This document shows positions 1 through 10,780 of a stretch of DNA of 64,000 nt, piece by piece (the stretch's first letter is position 1; each line of letters starts with the position of its first letter). This stretch comes from Dryomyza anilis. Its lineage: Eukaryota; Arthropoda; Insecta; Diptera; Dryomyzidae. The notes beneath the pieces are model-generated. The model ran no database searches. It was not told the origin of the DNA and saw nothing but the letters and a program-made list of their open reading frames with translations. Position numbers and translations under genes: made by a program. The stretch spans positions 58,186,351-58,250,350 of the forward strand of contig OX638131.1 of NCBI GenBank assembly GCA_951804985.1, given 5' to 3'.

Positions 1-533
1 AAAACTACAATTAAAAAACTTATAAAATAGTTGTTTTTCATTTAAGAAAATGTTGTGTTTATACTGCGTTCATTTTTCAAGAGTTATAAAAATTGAGATA
101 TTGCGCGGACGGTGATATTTTTGAGGCGGTTATATATCTGTTATTATTTAATTAATTTGAATTTAAATAATTTTGGTGCCATCCATAGATATTTTTTAAC
201 ATATTATAAATAAAAGTATGTTATGTTTTAATTAATCCCTTTCTCCGAAGAAAAAGTAACGGAAATTTTTAGGCGCCACCTTTTAGGGCCCCTATTATGG
301 CTGACGAAGCGAATGGTATTGGCGACTGGAACGTTAAAAAGCTATAACAGCATACATTCGCCAGACTTCATTCGCCAATAAAAAAACAGGTAAAATCAAG
401 CGAACGTAAAAAAAACTTGCAACACTTAACCGAGTGTAACAATCCATTTATTCCTTCTTTTTGTTTGCGCCGGGCAAATCGTAAATGTAATGCACAAAGA
501 GTTTTTGTTCCAAACAGTTAAAACTAAAAAACC
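1..533. other. A+T-rich stretch without a recognised gene
   Basis: No reading frame here looks like a protein; the 69-residue minus-strand frame at 448-657 is low-complexity. Around 310-385 the word ATTCGCCA and its complement TGGCGA recur several times (for example near 318, 355 and 372), which suggests the edge of an old inverted-repeat element, but no clear boundary is visible. Confidence 0.5.
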
Positions 534-711
534 CTAGGACAGGGATGGGGTGGCCAGCCTTTTCAGAAGACGGGCCAAATTTCAAAAATAATAATTTCTG
601 CCGGGTCATGCCCTGTTTTTTTGTATACTTTTTTAAAACGGAATCGTTGCATATCAAGCAAATGGAATGGAATTTGTTGTAATTTTTATGAAAAAAAGTT
701 TATCTTAAAAA

Positions 712-1035
712 CTACTTAATTCTCCCCTTTTTTGATCCAATGTTAATACCACACACTTTTGGTATGAACGTACCATTTTTTACTCTAACCGAAATGTTAG
801 TCCGCGCAACTGCACGTTCGGTTGTCGTAACCGCATGACTGCATTTTTCATTCTGCCAAAATTTACCGTTTGTGCATTTTTTTATGGAAACTGAGTACGT
901 TATTGTATCAACAAAATAAAAGACCTCATGCCTATCAGCAGTTCGGTTGCCAATTTCTTGCCAAAAATTATGGATACATGCAGAAATAAATAAACGTAAA
1001 AAATGTTCACAAGTCGCAAACAAAAGGAAATTCAT
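712..1035 (-). other. Unassigned 107-codon reading frame
   Basis: An open frame with a Met start and mixed, not low-complexity composition: several Cys and His, an N-terminal hydrophobic stretch (about residues 2-18) and a basic end (SKKGRIK). I do not recognise the family. There is no visible signal peptide cleavage motif or partner gene, and the surrounding DNA is repeat-derived. It may be a chance frame or an exon of a decayed transposon gene. The length is unusual for this A+T-rich neighbourhood, which is why it is listed. Confidence 0.15.
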
Positions 1036-1374
1036 TAATTAGGTAAAATACGTAATAAATATATGGATATTAATAAAATAAGGAATTAATTCAATGCAAG
1101 TTGGTGTTTAGCTAGTTAAATATAATATAAATAAATAATATATGTGTGGCATTAGAAATAGTTTTGTATTTTTTTAATTATGGTGAAATAAAATATGCAA
1201 TGTGTCCTCAAACTGTTTATATTTTTCAGCGAACAGGAATTAATAGATTTAATTTTCAAAATTGTGTGCGTGACATATTTACGCATCAAAAATACAGATA
1301 GAAAACATTACATAAATAAGTTTTATATATAAAAAATTTCTTAAAATAATATTTCAATTGTAGGTTTCAGAATG

Positions 1375-1479
1375 CTTGCTGACTAGGAGGTTCGCATAAC
1401 CTCATGCTTTCTGACTAGGAGGTTAGCACAATCTCATTCTTCCTGACTAGGAGGTTGGTACAACCTCCTAATCAGCAAG
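1375..1479. repeat. Three-unit tandem repeat closed by an inverted copy (fold-back)
   Basis: CTGACTAGGAGGTT occurs at 1379-1392, 1411-1424 and 1443-1456, about 32 bases apart. It is followed by AACCTCCTAATCAGCAAG at 1462-1479, the reverse complement (one mismatch) of CTTGCTGACTAGGAGGTT at 1375-1392. The block can fold into alternative hairpins depending on which unit pairs with the inverted copy. Confidence 0.75.
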
Positions 1480-2000
1480 TTGCCGCAACCGAATAATTCG
1501 GTAGGGCAATTTAGTTGGTTACCGCAATAAATCAGATTTTCTGTGTATAGTTTACTATGTCTTGGTTTTTAACTGAGCAACAAAAAAAACAACACGTTAA
1601 GTTTGGTGCAGTCAAAATTCTTGATTACATACGAGCACTGATTCCGAAAATGGCCTCACTAGGCTTTAGTTTTTGAGATATATTCAATTATTATTGTTTT
1701 TAGTTTTCTTTCAAAACATACAAAACAAACACACAAAAAAATATAATTAGTAATTCTTTTGCTAACTTGCAAACAAATTGCAACAAGTCGAAATTTGAAC
1801 TTTGTCGTAATTAATTATAATTACATAAATAAAACTACGACATGAAAAAATAACAATTTTAAATCAATAGAAACTCATTTTTAATTTAATTTGTATTTAT
1901 TTTGTATATATGCACAATGTTTCATATTGCAAATATAGATGGCCAAAAGTATATATTTGTAAGTCTCGAAAATTAAATGTGAATTTACCATTAGAAAACT

Positions 2001-2683
2001 AACCAGTTGGGAAGGTTAGATCACATGGGAAATTTTAAAGTAGGTGTTATTATGATAGTTAGGATTTTCAAAAATATAGTCGGTCTAAGCCGACTATAAA
2101 TACCCTACACATATGTGTGGTAACCATTCAAAGTGGTATATAGGTCACCATCCTGAAAATAACTACAAACTTTCAATCGCTGAAGAATTTCCATTCATTT
2201 GATACCCATATTTAAAATGGGCAGGTGTTTCGATTTTTTTTTTGTAACCACAAGTCGTTTCGCCGGAAAACATTATTATCGTGTATTTGACCATGAGTCA
2301 ATACATATTTGACCAAAAAAAGTATACGTAGGCACGTATATAGTAATATTGATCTGTAGATATTCATTTTATATGAGGTATTTGAACATAAGTGGTCGGT
2401 TCTCAGGTCACAAGAGACCGATCATGCCAATTTTCTTGTTCAGACTGCTTAGATGTATAAGTAATCTAAATCTAAAGTTTCATTGTTCTATCTCTTCTAC
2501 TGTAATCGTGATTTCAACAGACAGACAGAGGGACAGACGTACAGACGGACATCGTTAAATCGACTCAGGAGGTCATGCTGATCAAGAATATATATACCTT
2601 TCCATATCGGAGATGCTTCCTTCTGGGTGTTACAAACGGCGTACCAAACTGAATACACCCTTTCACTCTTAGTGTAGGGTATA
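2001..2683 (+). repeat. Dispersed fly-type repeat, copy A
   Basis: One of three related copies (others 14037-14705 and 52996-53550). It opens with AACCAGTTGGGAAGGTTAGA, has a short palindrome (AGTCGG..CCGACT) followed by ATACCCTACAC, a GACAGACAGAGGGACAGACG tract near 2520, then TGATCAAGAATATATATA, and ends in GTGTAGGGTATA. ATACCCTACAC at 2100-2110 is the inverse of the terminal GTGTAGGGTAT, so the core may be a TIR element of about 585 bases with flanking shared sequence. No coding capacity is seen. Repeats with this order of motifs are familiar from fly intergenic DNA; I do not assign a named family. Confidence 0.7.
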
Positions 2684-4777
2684 AAAATGTATGCAAACTA
2701 TGAAAAACAATGAAATTAAAAAATAACGCCAATTCTGACATTTTTAAGTATCTAAAGTTGAATTATTTGCAATATAGTTATTTAAGTTTTTATTGTGAGT
2801 TTTATTTTTAGTAAAACAGGAAAGTTTTAAAAATTCGAAATTATAAAAAAGTGAGCCTTATCGTACTACATTACTTTCTATTTTATCTCGCAACCTTAAT
2901 TAATATTTCTGTAATATAAAAATAACGTTGCAAATTTAAATAACGGTTGAATTTCAATGATTTTATAAGGCTGTCGTATTGAGAACCGAAAAAATACATT
3001 TATTATCAGGTAACTAAAACTAATTTTTAAAGAGTGGAATTTGATTCCGTCATGAATTTGTCTGTAATTTATTATTATGTAATTTAATAAAACAAAACGT
3101 GTTTTTTTCTCTTACACTAACCCGCCGTGTTTCTGAACTGATTTTAATGATACTGGTATCAATCGATTTGTATTAATCAGATGTAGTGCGTGTTTATACT
3201 TACTTTTTATAATTTTAGAACAAATATCGCCAGAAAAAGCTAAAAACTAAATTACAACAACTATATGAAAAAGAGAACTGCAGTTGATTGCGCTCACTGT
3301 GGTTAATGCAGTGCACCACACTCTCGCAGAAACAATTGCACACATGAGTACAACTCTGCCGCATGTATTTTGGTGTTATATCTGCTTCAACACAGCAAGC
3401 AGAGAGGCAAAAAATAGAAGACTACGAAAAAGAGTTTAAATGATTTTGTTCAGAAAATAATTTAGAAAATTATTAAGTGAAATGAAAAAAGAACATATTT
3501 CGACAACGATAAATATAACCAACTATGATTACAGAAATTTTTATAAAAATTAATAATAATGTTAAAAAAAAACAAACCCAAACTTTTAGTAACATAAAAA
3601 ATTAATTTTAAAATTTATAGTGTTATTACAGATTTTAAAAACAATAAATGATTTAAATAAATTAAAAAAAAAATGGAAAATTACGCAGACTTTGATTCAA
3701 TTTTAAAAATATATACATTTGCAAAGAAATGTCAATTTATTAAATTGTGTCGCGTGATTTTTTTTTTCTTATAAATCTATTTTTTTTTGAAAAGATATTT
3801 ATGATGTACAAAAATATATAACTTCAAAACTAATCGGTAGATTTTATTTATTTTTTTTACGAAATATAAAAATATCCAAATACAGTTATGCATTACAAAT
3901 TGTCTTCTACTGTTTCACAATAAATGTATAAAAACTTTAAATTTTTACAATTTTCTTGGATTTTTTTATATTAAAAAATTTAAGAATGTCTTTAATATTT
4001 AAATATAAAATATTTTCATATAATATATGTTTTGCATTTATATTTTGAAACAAATGTTCAGCTAGCTTTTTACTAGTATAACTATAAACTTTATGAACAA
4101 AATGTTCATATCCAAAAATAATGTACATTATATCAGCTATTTTTTTTTAAACAATTCAAAAAATAATGTGTAAGCAAGTTCCGTATAGAAACTTTTTATC
4201 CCGTTCGGAATTTCACGTCAAAATTTTTTTGTTCTATCACATAAACTTTATGAACATACACTTTAGGAAAGTGTTAATATACAAACAAAGCACATTATCT
4301 CATCTCTCCATTAAAAAAAATATTTTGTACTCTTAATTTGTAATGAATTTTCTTTTGATGATATGTAAAATAAATTTAAATTAATTTACATTTGAACTAG
4401 CTCCGCGGGCCGCAACATGACACCCGACGGGCCGGTTTGGCCACTCATGCCCTAGGGCATAGGGGTTATTTAAATGGAAATAAAAAAGTACTGGTCCACA
4501 AAATTATTATTTATTTTTGTAAAAATAATACCAATATTAAAGCTAAAAAACATAATTAAATATAAATTGCAAATAATGTTTATTTTTATCATTTTTGGAC
4601 TTTCGTAGACACAAAAAAATTAAAAAACCAAGTAAATTTTAATCTTCATAATCGAAATACCGTTTTAAAGACCATAAATAGTATAAAATAGTTTAATAGC
4701 AACAAACAAATGAATATTCAAAGAAAAAAATATCAGTTCTAAAAAACAGAGGAAGTACAGTAAGTACAGGAAGTACA
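2684..4777. other. Long A+T-rich stretch, no gene
   Basis: Mostly poly-A/T-interrupted simple sequence with frequent stops in all frames. The only distinct parts are a slightly GC-richer patch at about 3280-3430 with no recognisable protein, and the hAT-like end at 4390-4451. Confidence 0.5.
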
Positions 4778-4811
4778 GTCAAATGTCGAGCCAATGGGCT
4801 CGACATTTGAC
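4778..4811. repeat. Perfect 15-bp hairpin with 4-base loop
   Basis: GTCAAATGTCGAGCC (4778-4792) is followed by the loop AATG and the exact reverse complement GGCTCGACATTTGAC (4797-4811). It is preceded by a short (GGAAGTACAG)-like tandem at about 4751-4778. No oligo-T follows, so it does not look like a terminator. Reading frames on both strands here are artefacts of the palindrome. Confidence 0.8.
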
Positions 4812-4949
4812 ATTCCATATTGTAAAAGATTGCCTACTTTTTTACCAATGCAATTTAATACATTCGCCAGTCTTAATATCAAATTGCTTTTACTTCGCCA
4901 AGACGTACGCTTCGCAAAGAGCATTCGGTTCGCCAGCCATGATAGGGCC

Positions 4950-5623
4950 ATCAAAATAAAAAGTCTGCTATTAATAGCAAACTCCGACTGTTAAATTTTA
5001 GCACCTTAATTTGCGTTTACAGCATACTTTTATCTGCATTAGCGATTTGTTTGCTGGGAATCTTAGTTCTGCTAGTGATCAAGATCGTGCTAGTGTCATT
5101 GGTGTGAATATTGCTAATGTAGCTAACCTGCACTAGATGGCGCCATAGTCACGAGACGCTGCAGATAAATGTGTCTATAATTCGTAGACTCTTATTCGAC
5201 AACATTTTTTTTAAAAGATATATTTCTTATACGTAATAATAATGCACGTATGCAAGAGAGAAATAGTGAAATAAAGGTAAAATAAAAATAAGGGATAAAT
5301 AAAAATAATTAAATAAAATTTAATAAAAAATAATAATATAAAAATAAAAAAAGTATATCAGAAATAAAAAAATATTAAAATACAAAAAAATATATATTTT
5401 TTTCTTTTCTTTTTTTATGAATTGGAGTTAACAGCAAAAAAATGTGTTAAAATAGCTAAAAATTTGTTAAAATCTGCACTAATAGCATAAAAAAAGTTCA
5501 CTGAAACAACAAACTGTCATTTGCTGTTTCAGCAGAATCCGGCGCTTTCCTCTTTTCAGCAAACATTTTTGCTATATTGACAACCTTTTTTTGCTACTGT
5601 TCCGGATTTTGTATTTTGAGTGT
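4950..5623 (-). mobile_element. MITE, TA-type family with CACTYAAAATA ends, copy 1
   Basis: Same family as 46860-47449, in opposite orientation. The left end (TCAAAATAAAAAGTCTGC) and right end (inverse of CACTCAAAATACAAAAT) form TIRs. Shared internal landmarks include GCTATTAATAGC, a ~110-base block near 5080-5190 around ATGGCGCCATAGTCACG, and GAAACAACAAACTGTCATTT near 5500, close to a hairpin around the word AGCAAA. The TA duplication seen in copy 2 is not preserved here. No coding capacity; non-autonomous. Confidence 0.65.
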
Positions 5624-7442
5624 GGGAAATGAGTTGAATAAAAACCAACACACTTTAATTAATCATAGTTTTAATTATATGTTAAGAAATATAAATGCAT
5701 ACCACCAAAATTATTTAATTTAGAATTAGTTAAATATATCTGCACAACTTACAGTAATGCTTCACCGGCTGGGGGTGAATATTTAATTTAATAAATTCAT
5801 TAAAAATTAACGCAGTATAATAGCAATAATTTCTTAAATAAAAAACAATAATTAAAAACCATTAATATGCTTTTAATTGTAGTTGAGCATAATTTCAACT
5901 TAGATATTTATTTGCTTAACGCAATTGTATCCAGCAACACCATTTGACATTTGGCAAAACTGCTCATTTAGCGTTACATAATGTTCAGTTATAAATTTCT
6001 ATAGAGTTTAAAAATGTGATATTTATGCATAAATAGTAAACTGCAAATAATAAAGATGTGTATACCTTTTTTGTATATAAAGTATTATTTTATAACTTTA
6101 TTATTTATAATGTTAAAAGAACGCATACAAAATTCTGGCAATATTGTATACATTTTTCGATTTCGAAACAAATTCCGGGGGAAATGCTGTTCCTGGTAGA
6201 TTACCGATACCTGCACTCGCGAAAAAGATACCATAATATAATAATTGTAATTGTATTAATTCAATCGGAAAATCCCATTAAATACTATAAAATTATTTTT
6301 GAATTTGTATAAAAATATTTATTTATTGTATACTACTTAATCAATAACTGTCCTATTGACAAATTTCAATGGGATTTTTGAGATTTTTTTCTGAGATCCA
6401 TTTCCATTGAAATTGTCTCAGAGATACAACATGTTTGTGCGGTTATATATCATACAATTATTATAGTGATCTAACTACACCGATTTGTAGGATAAACTGG
6501 TTAAAATTTTGCATCAGGTGACTTTTACTTATCTTGTGCACAGTAAGACAATATTATGATATTCTCCAAAGTGCTAAATAAAACCACAATTGTTTTTGTT
6601 TTACGACCTCTTTAAAATCACAATTTTTCAAAGAAAGGGCAGACGAAATTTGTTAAATTTGTTAAGTTTGAATTAGAATTAGATCCAGACGTTTTCTAAT
6701 AACGGTTCCGATTCCGGAGAGGTTCGGAGTCGGAACCGTCATTAAAAATGTGTGGAACCGAAACCTATACAATTTTTTAGTTGAAACCGGAATCAGAACC
6801 GCAAATTTAATAATCTTGGAACTCGGTTCTGGTTTTCTTAAGGGTTTTAGTCCCTGTTTACAACATTATTTTGCACGTTTTGTCTAGTTTTTCATGTGAT
6901 TCCGTGTATTTTTCGTGTTTTATCGTGCTGTCGATTTCGTGCTCATGCGTGTCACCTATCGCGTGCCCGTATTTTTCCACGCGCCCATCTCTAGTGGGGA
7001 TATTAATATGGGACATTTAATTGTATAACTAAATTTTAAGGTTCTAATGCTGATCACCCTCACCATCAGAATATTATTTATTTATCAGAAATTCTCGTCT
7101 TATAACCCAATAATTAAAAAAAAGGTATAAAAGTATATAGAAACTAATAGAAAAATAAACTTGAGCGAACCACGTTTATTATTAGAACATACATGTAGAT
7201 TTTTAAGGTTAATATTCTGTACATATTAGGGACCAGTGATGCCAACTCAAAAGGACTTCCCCAATTGACAGGAAATTTAAGTCTTAACGGATAATCGGGG
7301 AATGGTCCACTTTTAGCGGAGAATTTCAAATTAGGATCAGTTACGTTTTCTAGATTTTTAAGTACTGAAATATAGAAGCATATTCCAACTTTTGATCGAA
7401 TTTCATATGAAAATTTAAAAAAAACAAACGTTTTTTCTTTTA
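5624..7442. other. Anonymous stretch with one hAT-like terminus
   Basis: No convincing gene. At 6700-6856 there is a GGTTCCG-rich segment ending in GGTTTTAGTCCCTG; on the minus strand it begins CAGGGACTAAAACC and continues with repeated GGTTCCG words, a style typical of some hAT ends. The matching opposite end was not found. A second hAT-like word, CAGTGATGCCAACTC, occurs near 7234. The remaining sequence is A+T-rich. Confidence 0.35.
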
Positions 7443-7816
7443 CACTAAGAAAACGAAACGTATTAGAGCCTTAAACTTAATTGCAGTTGTAAATTATTCA
7501 AATCAAATATTTGACATTTTTAGTGATATTTAGACAATATTAATAGTTTTGCTACAAAAGTATTAATATCTGTGGAATATGTGAATATTTGCAGCAATCT
7601 ACCTGTTTCTCTATTAGTTGCAGTGAATCTACCACAAATATGACATTTTTCGTAATGTATATAAGAAACATCTCACAAATAATACAAAATATTACATGTT
7701 TACAAATTATTTAAACTTTTACTGCAAATTTATTTGTATTTCCTGCATATTGGAATGGTTAAAGCGAGTAGTATTTTAGATGTAGCAACACTCTCATAAA
7801 CATTGTTTTCTTAGTG
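7443..7816. mobile_element. MITE with TA target duplication, 374 bp
   Basis: The left end CACTAAGAAAACGA and right end (inverse CACTAAGAAAACAA) give a 12-base perfect TIR, flanked by TA at 7441-7442 and 7817-7818. The size and TA duplication fit a Tc1/mariner-mobilised MITE. There is no coding sequence. The CACT start resembles, but is not the same as, the family at 4950 and 46860. Confidence 0.7.
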
Positions 7817-9114
7817 TAGATTTGTTTTGAATTATGCAGGTAAAATCGGATTCGATCAAAAACACTATGGTGAAATTAGCAACACAGGTGCCAGCCGCCA
7901 CACTTTCGAAGTTCGAATCTACAAAACATATTTTCGAAGATTAGACTAGAAGAACTTCGAAAATATGTTGTATGCTGCTCCTGGGTTTTTCTACTTACTA
8001 CAGTCAATCGGAAACAGTCAAATTTTATAAAAATATCGCCATTGCTGATAATAATAAATCAAAGACCAAAAATAATTATTATTTTCAAATATTTACATAC
8101 GTAAAAAGTCATTGTAAACGAATGATGTACGACAAAACTAAGGGTACCATTAGAAAACATTCAATGAAAATGTTTTATTTATGGCATTATTTTTGGACTT
8201 TTAAAATATTTTTTATTAATTATATTTCAGATATATTAATAACCCGTGAAAAAATGATTATATATAATTATATCAAATCATGTATAATTATATATCGTTC
8301 CATATATGATCATATCTAATTTGATACGGTTTCATGTATAATCATATCTGATCATATATGGTAGATATGAAATAAGATATAATTGGATACAGTGCAATAT
8401 ATGTGCATATAGTGTATCATATCTAATTGTATATAAGTTATATGATATCATATAAGATCCCATATATAATCAGATAAAACCATATATAATCATATATGAC
8501 ACATATGAAGCCATATATATTCATATATTATAGCATTTTTAAGAAGATATGGTTTCATATATTATTGGAAGTGGGTTTGTGTGGAATTTGTGATATCATT
8601 CAGAGGTGCCCAGCTAGTTACTCTTTCCACCCTTAGCGACTACTATAAAACTTCCCGTTTTTTGTAAAACAATAGTTTGCAGAATGGTGGAATCGAGTTT
8701 CTCTGGTCTGAACAATGCATTTCCTTTGATATTACTTTCTTTGACCACTTACTTGACTTTCGGAAAATCGAATACAATAACAAAAACACATCTTCTGCTG
8801 AGTGCATTTCATTCCTTTTGCAAGTGCAACAACAAACGTATGTGAATCTAACAACACACCATCAAAGCTCGCGATCGAGTTTTCGCAGAAATACAACTAA
8901 TTAAATTCTTGGTTATTGTTTTACAATAAGAAGCTTTTGTATGGGTGCGGGATTAGCTTTGTACCCCTGATCATAATGGTATTGCTGCAAGTTTGTTAGT
9001 CCTAAGCCTTCACAATTATTGTCAAGAATTTGTGTAACAAATTTAACTTGCACCAACATTTAAATCATTTTTGTTGGAACGGTGGTACGAAAAAGTGTGT
9101 ATTTTTTAGAAGAA

Positions 9115-9231
9115 ATGGTGAAGGAAATGGCGCACTCAGACAGATTGCATCAATTGTCTGTGGGCCACGCCATACATGACCAAGCCGAAGACCTTTGTAA
9201 TGCATGTCAGGCGCGGCAAAAGATCATCTGG
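9115..9231 (+). other. Exon-like frame ending at a splice-donor sequence
   Basis: Within the TIR element an ATG at 9115 opens 38 codons of balanced composition, including a CxxC pair (Cys-Asn-Ala-Cys), which run exactly into TGG^GTAAGT at about 9231. The last codon before GTAAGT is Trp and the next triplet would be a stop, so the frame makes sense only if spliced. No matching acceptor was identified. It could be the 5' exon of a transposon gene or captured host sequence; the family is not recognised. Confidence 0.25.
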
Positions 9232-9507
9232 TAAGTAAAGCTATGATTTTCTAGTCGGTGAACTTAAAAGGACCGTGTACATTTTTGGACTCAATGAAAA
9301 ACTTTTTATAAGGATAGTTTTTTGTACATTTATTGCTAAAAGCACTTAGTTACATAATAAAACAATCTTTTTTTTTGTATTTTCTGACAAAAATAAAAGT
9401 TGTTTATTAAAATTTGAATTTAGTTTTATGTTTTTATATTCAAAATGTTAAAGCTCTTTTAAATATAATTTTTTCTCGATTCCTGCGTCGTGAGATTTGC
9501 AATAAAA

Positions 9508-9607
9508 GTGGTCGAATTTATACGGTGGTCATAGGTAAGTGCATCCAGTACTTCTTGCATATATTGTGCATGAGCAAATCATGTATGCACAATGACTACC
9601 GCCGTAT
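9508..9607. repeat. Nested inverted repeat (long hairpin), conserved in a second copy
   Basis: TATACGGTGGTCAT near 9518 pairs imperfectly with ATGACTACCGCCGTATA near 9591, and inside lies ATTGTGCATGAGCAAATCATGTATGCACAAT, a hairpin with ATTGTGCAT arms. The same architecture is kept at about 12495-12585. A separate palindrome, GCAATGATCA-AAGTA-TGATCATTGC, follows at 9653-9677. Confidence 0.6.
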
Positions 9608-9869
9608 AGAGCCGACCACCACATTTGACCCTGGAAGCAGCATTCTAATTTTGCAATGATCAAAGTATGATCATTGCAATATGTGGGAATGATTCATTAT
9701 TGTTTTTTTTTATATTTTTAAATAACCATTCTTATATATGGATACATATATGTGTTCATATCTAATTATACATAGTTATATATAATTGGATACAGACAAA
9801 TTACGGATCTGATCATATCTGATGTCAGATCAAATCATGTATGATTATATATAACCATTTTTTCACGGG

Positions 9870-10537
9870 AAAAGCCATTATTATTTTTTGATTCATAATT
9901 TTAAATGTCAAAAATAACCATTATTTTTGATTGTTAAAGTCAGTAATAAATCGATAATCATACGTCTGTTTGCTATAATCCAATTTAGCTTGCTCGAAAA
10001 TTTGCTAAATTTAATTACACTCTCAGAAATATATTGTCATTTCCGACAATATTGTAACAATCTCGATGTTCAAAATAGATCTTATAATCATATTGTCATT
10101 TTATTGTAGGTGTAAGAATATTATTGTCATTTTTGAAATGTCAATAGTTTGCCACAAATAACAATGGAAATTGTCAATTCAAATACAATCGATTGTCAGT
10201 TATATTGTTTCATTGTAAAATAGAATAATAAATTCAAAATTAATTAAAGTTTATATTATTGAATGTATATTAAGTAACATTACAATATTAATGAATCTGT
10301 ACAACAATAGTTAACGCATTTAATTCAATCTTTTGGCCTTCCGAGAAAATCTTTTCGTTTCACTTGAGCAAACATTTTTCGGCTGAAGTATCTCCGATAT
10401 ATCACTTTATATATCGGAGTTACGGTGCAAAGAGTGCGCCAATGAGCACAAACAGCTCGATTAGTTGCGCGACAAGGTTTTGCCAGCGGTTAACCCGAGG
10501 TGAGCTAGAGCAAGTTTCTGCCTAAGCAATTTAGTCC
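9870..10537. repeat. Inverted-repeat arm and anonymous A+T-rich DNA
   Basis: The segment 9931-10012 is the inverse of 10609-10699 (shared words TCGATAATCAT, GTCTGTTTG, GCTCGAAAATTTGCTAAAT). A hairpin with arms CTCCGATATA/TATATCGGAG lies at about 10391-10417. No gene is recognisable. Confidence 0.55.
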
Positions 10538-10540
10538 TAA

Positions 10541-10780
10541 GGGCGTGTGCGAGTTTGACTAAATTGCTGTCTAAACTAAATTTGTCGGTAATGCAGCGTT
10601 TACTTTTCAATTTAGCAAATTTTCGAGCAATCTTATTTGAACTAAATTGGAAGACATCAAACAGACATATGATAATCGATTTATTAGGGACTTTAACAAT
10701 TACCGGATACCGAATGGCGATTAAATAAAAAACCGTACAATTTAGTTTAGTCAGCAATTTAGTCGAACTCGCACACACCC
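10541..10780. mobile_element. Small fold-back MITE, possible hAT type
   Basis: The left arm, starting GGGCGTGTGCGAGTTTGACT, and the right arm (inverse GGGTGTGTGCGAGTTCGACT) match over about 42 bases with three or four differences. Between them lies the right arm of the longer inverted repeat (10609-10699). The YTARGG start is hAT-like, but no 8-base duplication is evident. Confidence 0.55.

Larger units (their letters stand above)
542..4451. mobile_element. Candidate decayed hAT-type transposon shell
   Basis: The left edge reads GGGATGGGGTGGCCAG and the right edge, in reverse complement, GGCATGAGTGGCCA followed by a GGCCCG-rich stretch; both carry the TGGCCA core and nearby GGGCC often seen in hAT ends. 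An 8-base near-duplication, CTAGGACA at 534-541 and CTAGGGCA at 4452-4459, would be a target-site duplication of hAT length with one mismatch. No transposase is recognisable inside. The interior holds a minus-strand frame of 107 codons (712-1035), a fold-back repeat and one dispersed-repeat copy, so it would be a shell filled by later insertions. The ends are imperfect and the call is tentative. Confidence 0.33.
8243..9869. mobile_element. TIR element packed with ATATGATCATAT palindromes
   Basis: The left end CCCGTGAAAAAATGATTATA and right end (inverse CCCGTGAAAAAATGGTTATA) are TIRs with one mismatch in 20. Subterminal regions (about 8255-8560 and 9735-9860) repeat ATATGATCATAT-like palindromes many times, a layout like subterminal transposase-binding arrays. 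The interior holds two short frames ending at GTAAGT (9231, 9532), two hairpins and no recognisable transposase. No clean TSD is seen; CCC-starting ends occur in piggyBac-like and some other superfamilies, but the flanks are ATAA and AAAA rather than TTAA, so the superfamily is unassigned. Part of it recurs at 12411-12768. Confidence 0.65.

Noticed and set aside
4739..4994. Overlapping protein-coding frames on both strands
   Set aside because: They arise from the perfect palindrome at 4778-4811 and MITE sequence; the two peptides mirror each other.
8677..8904. 75-residue plus-strand protein in the TIR element
   Set aside because: Composition and lack of motifs make it indistinguishable from chance; only the two GTAAGT-bounded frames were kept as curiosities.
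10010..10210. Second end of a TA MITE beginning CACTCTCAGAAATATATTGTC-like sequence
   Set aside because: A plausible left end and many ATTGTCATT words, but no matching right end or second TA was found.
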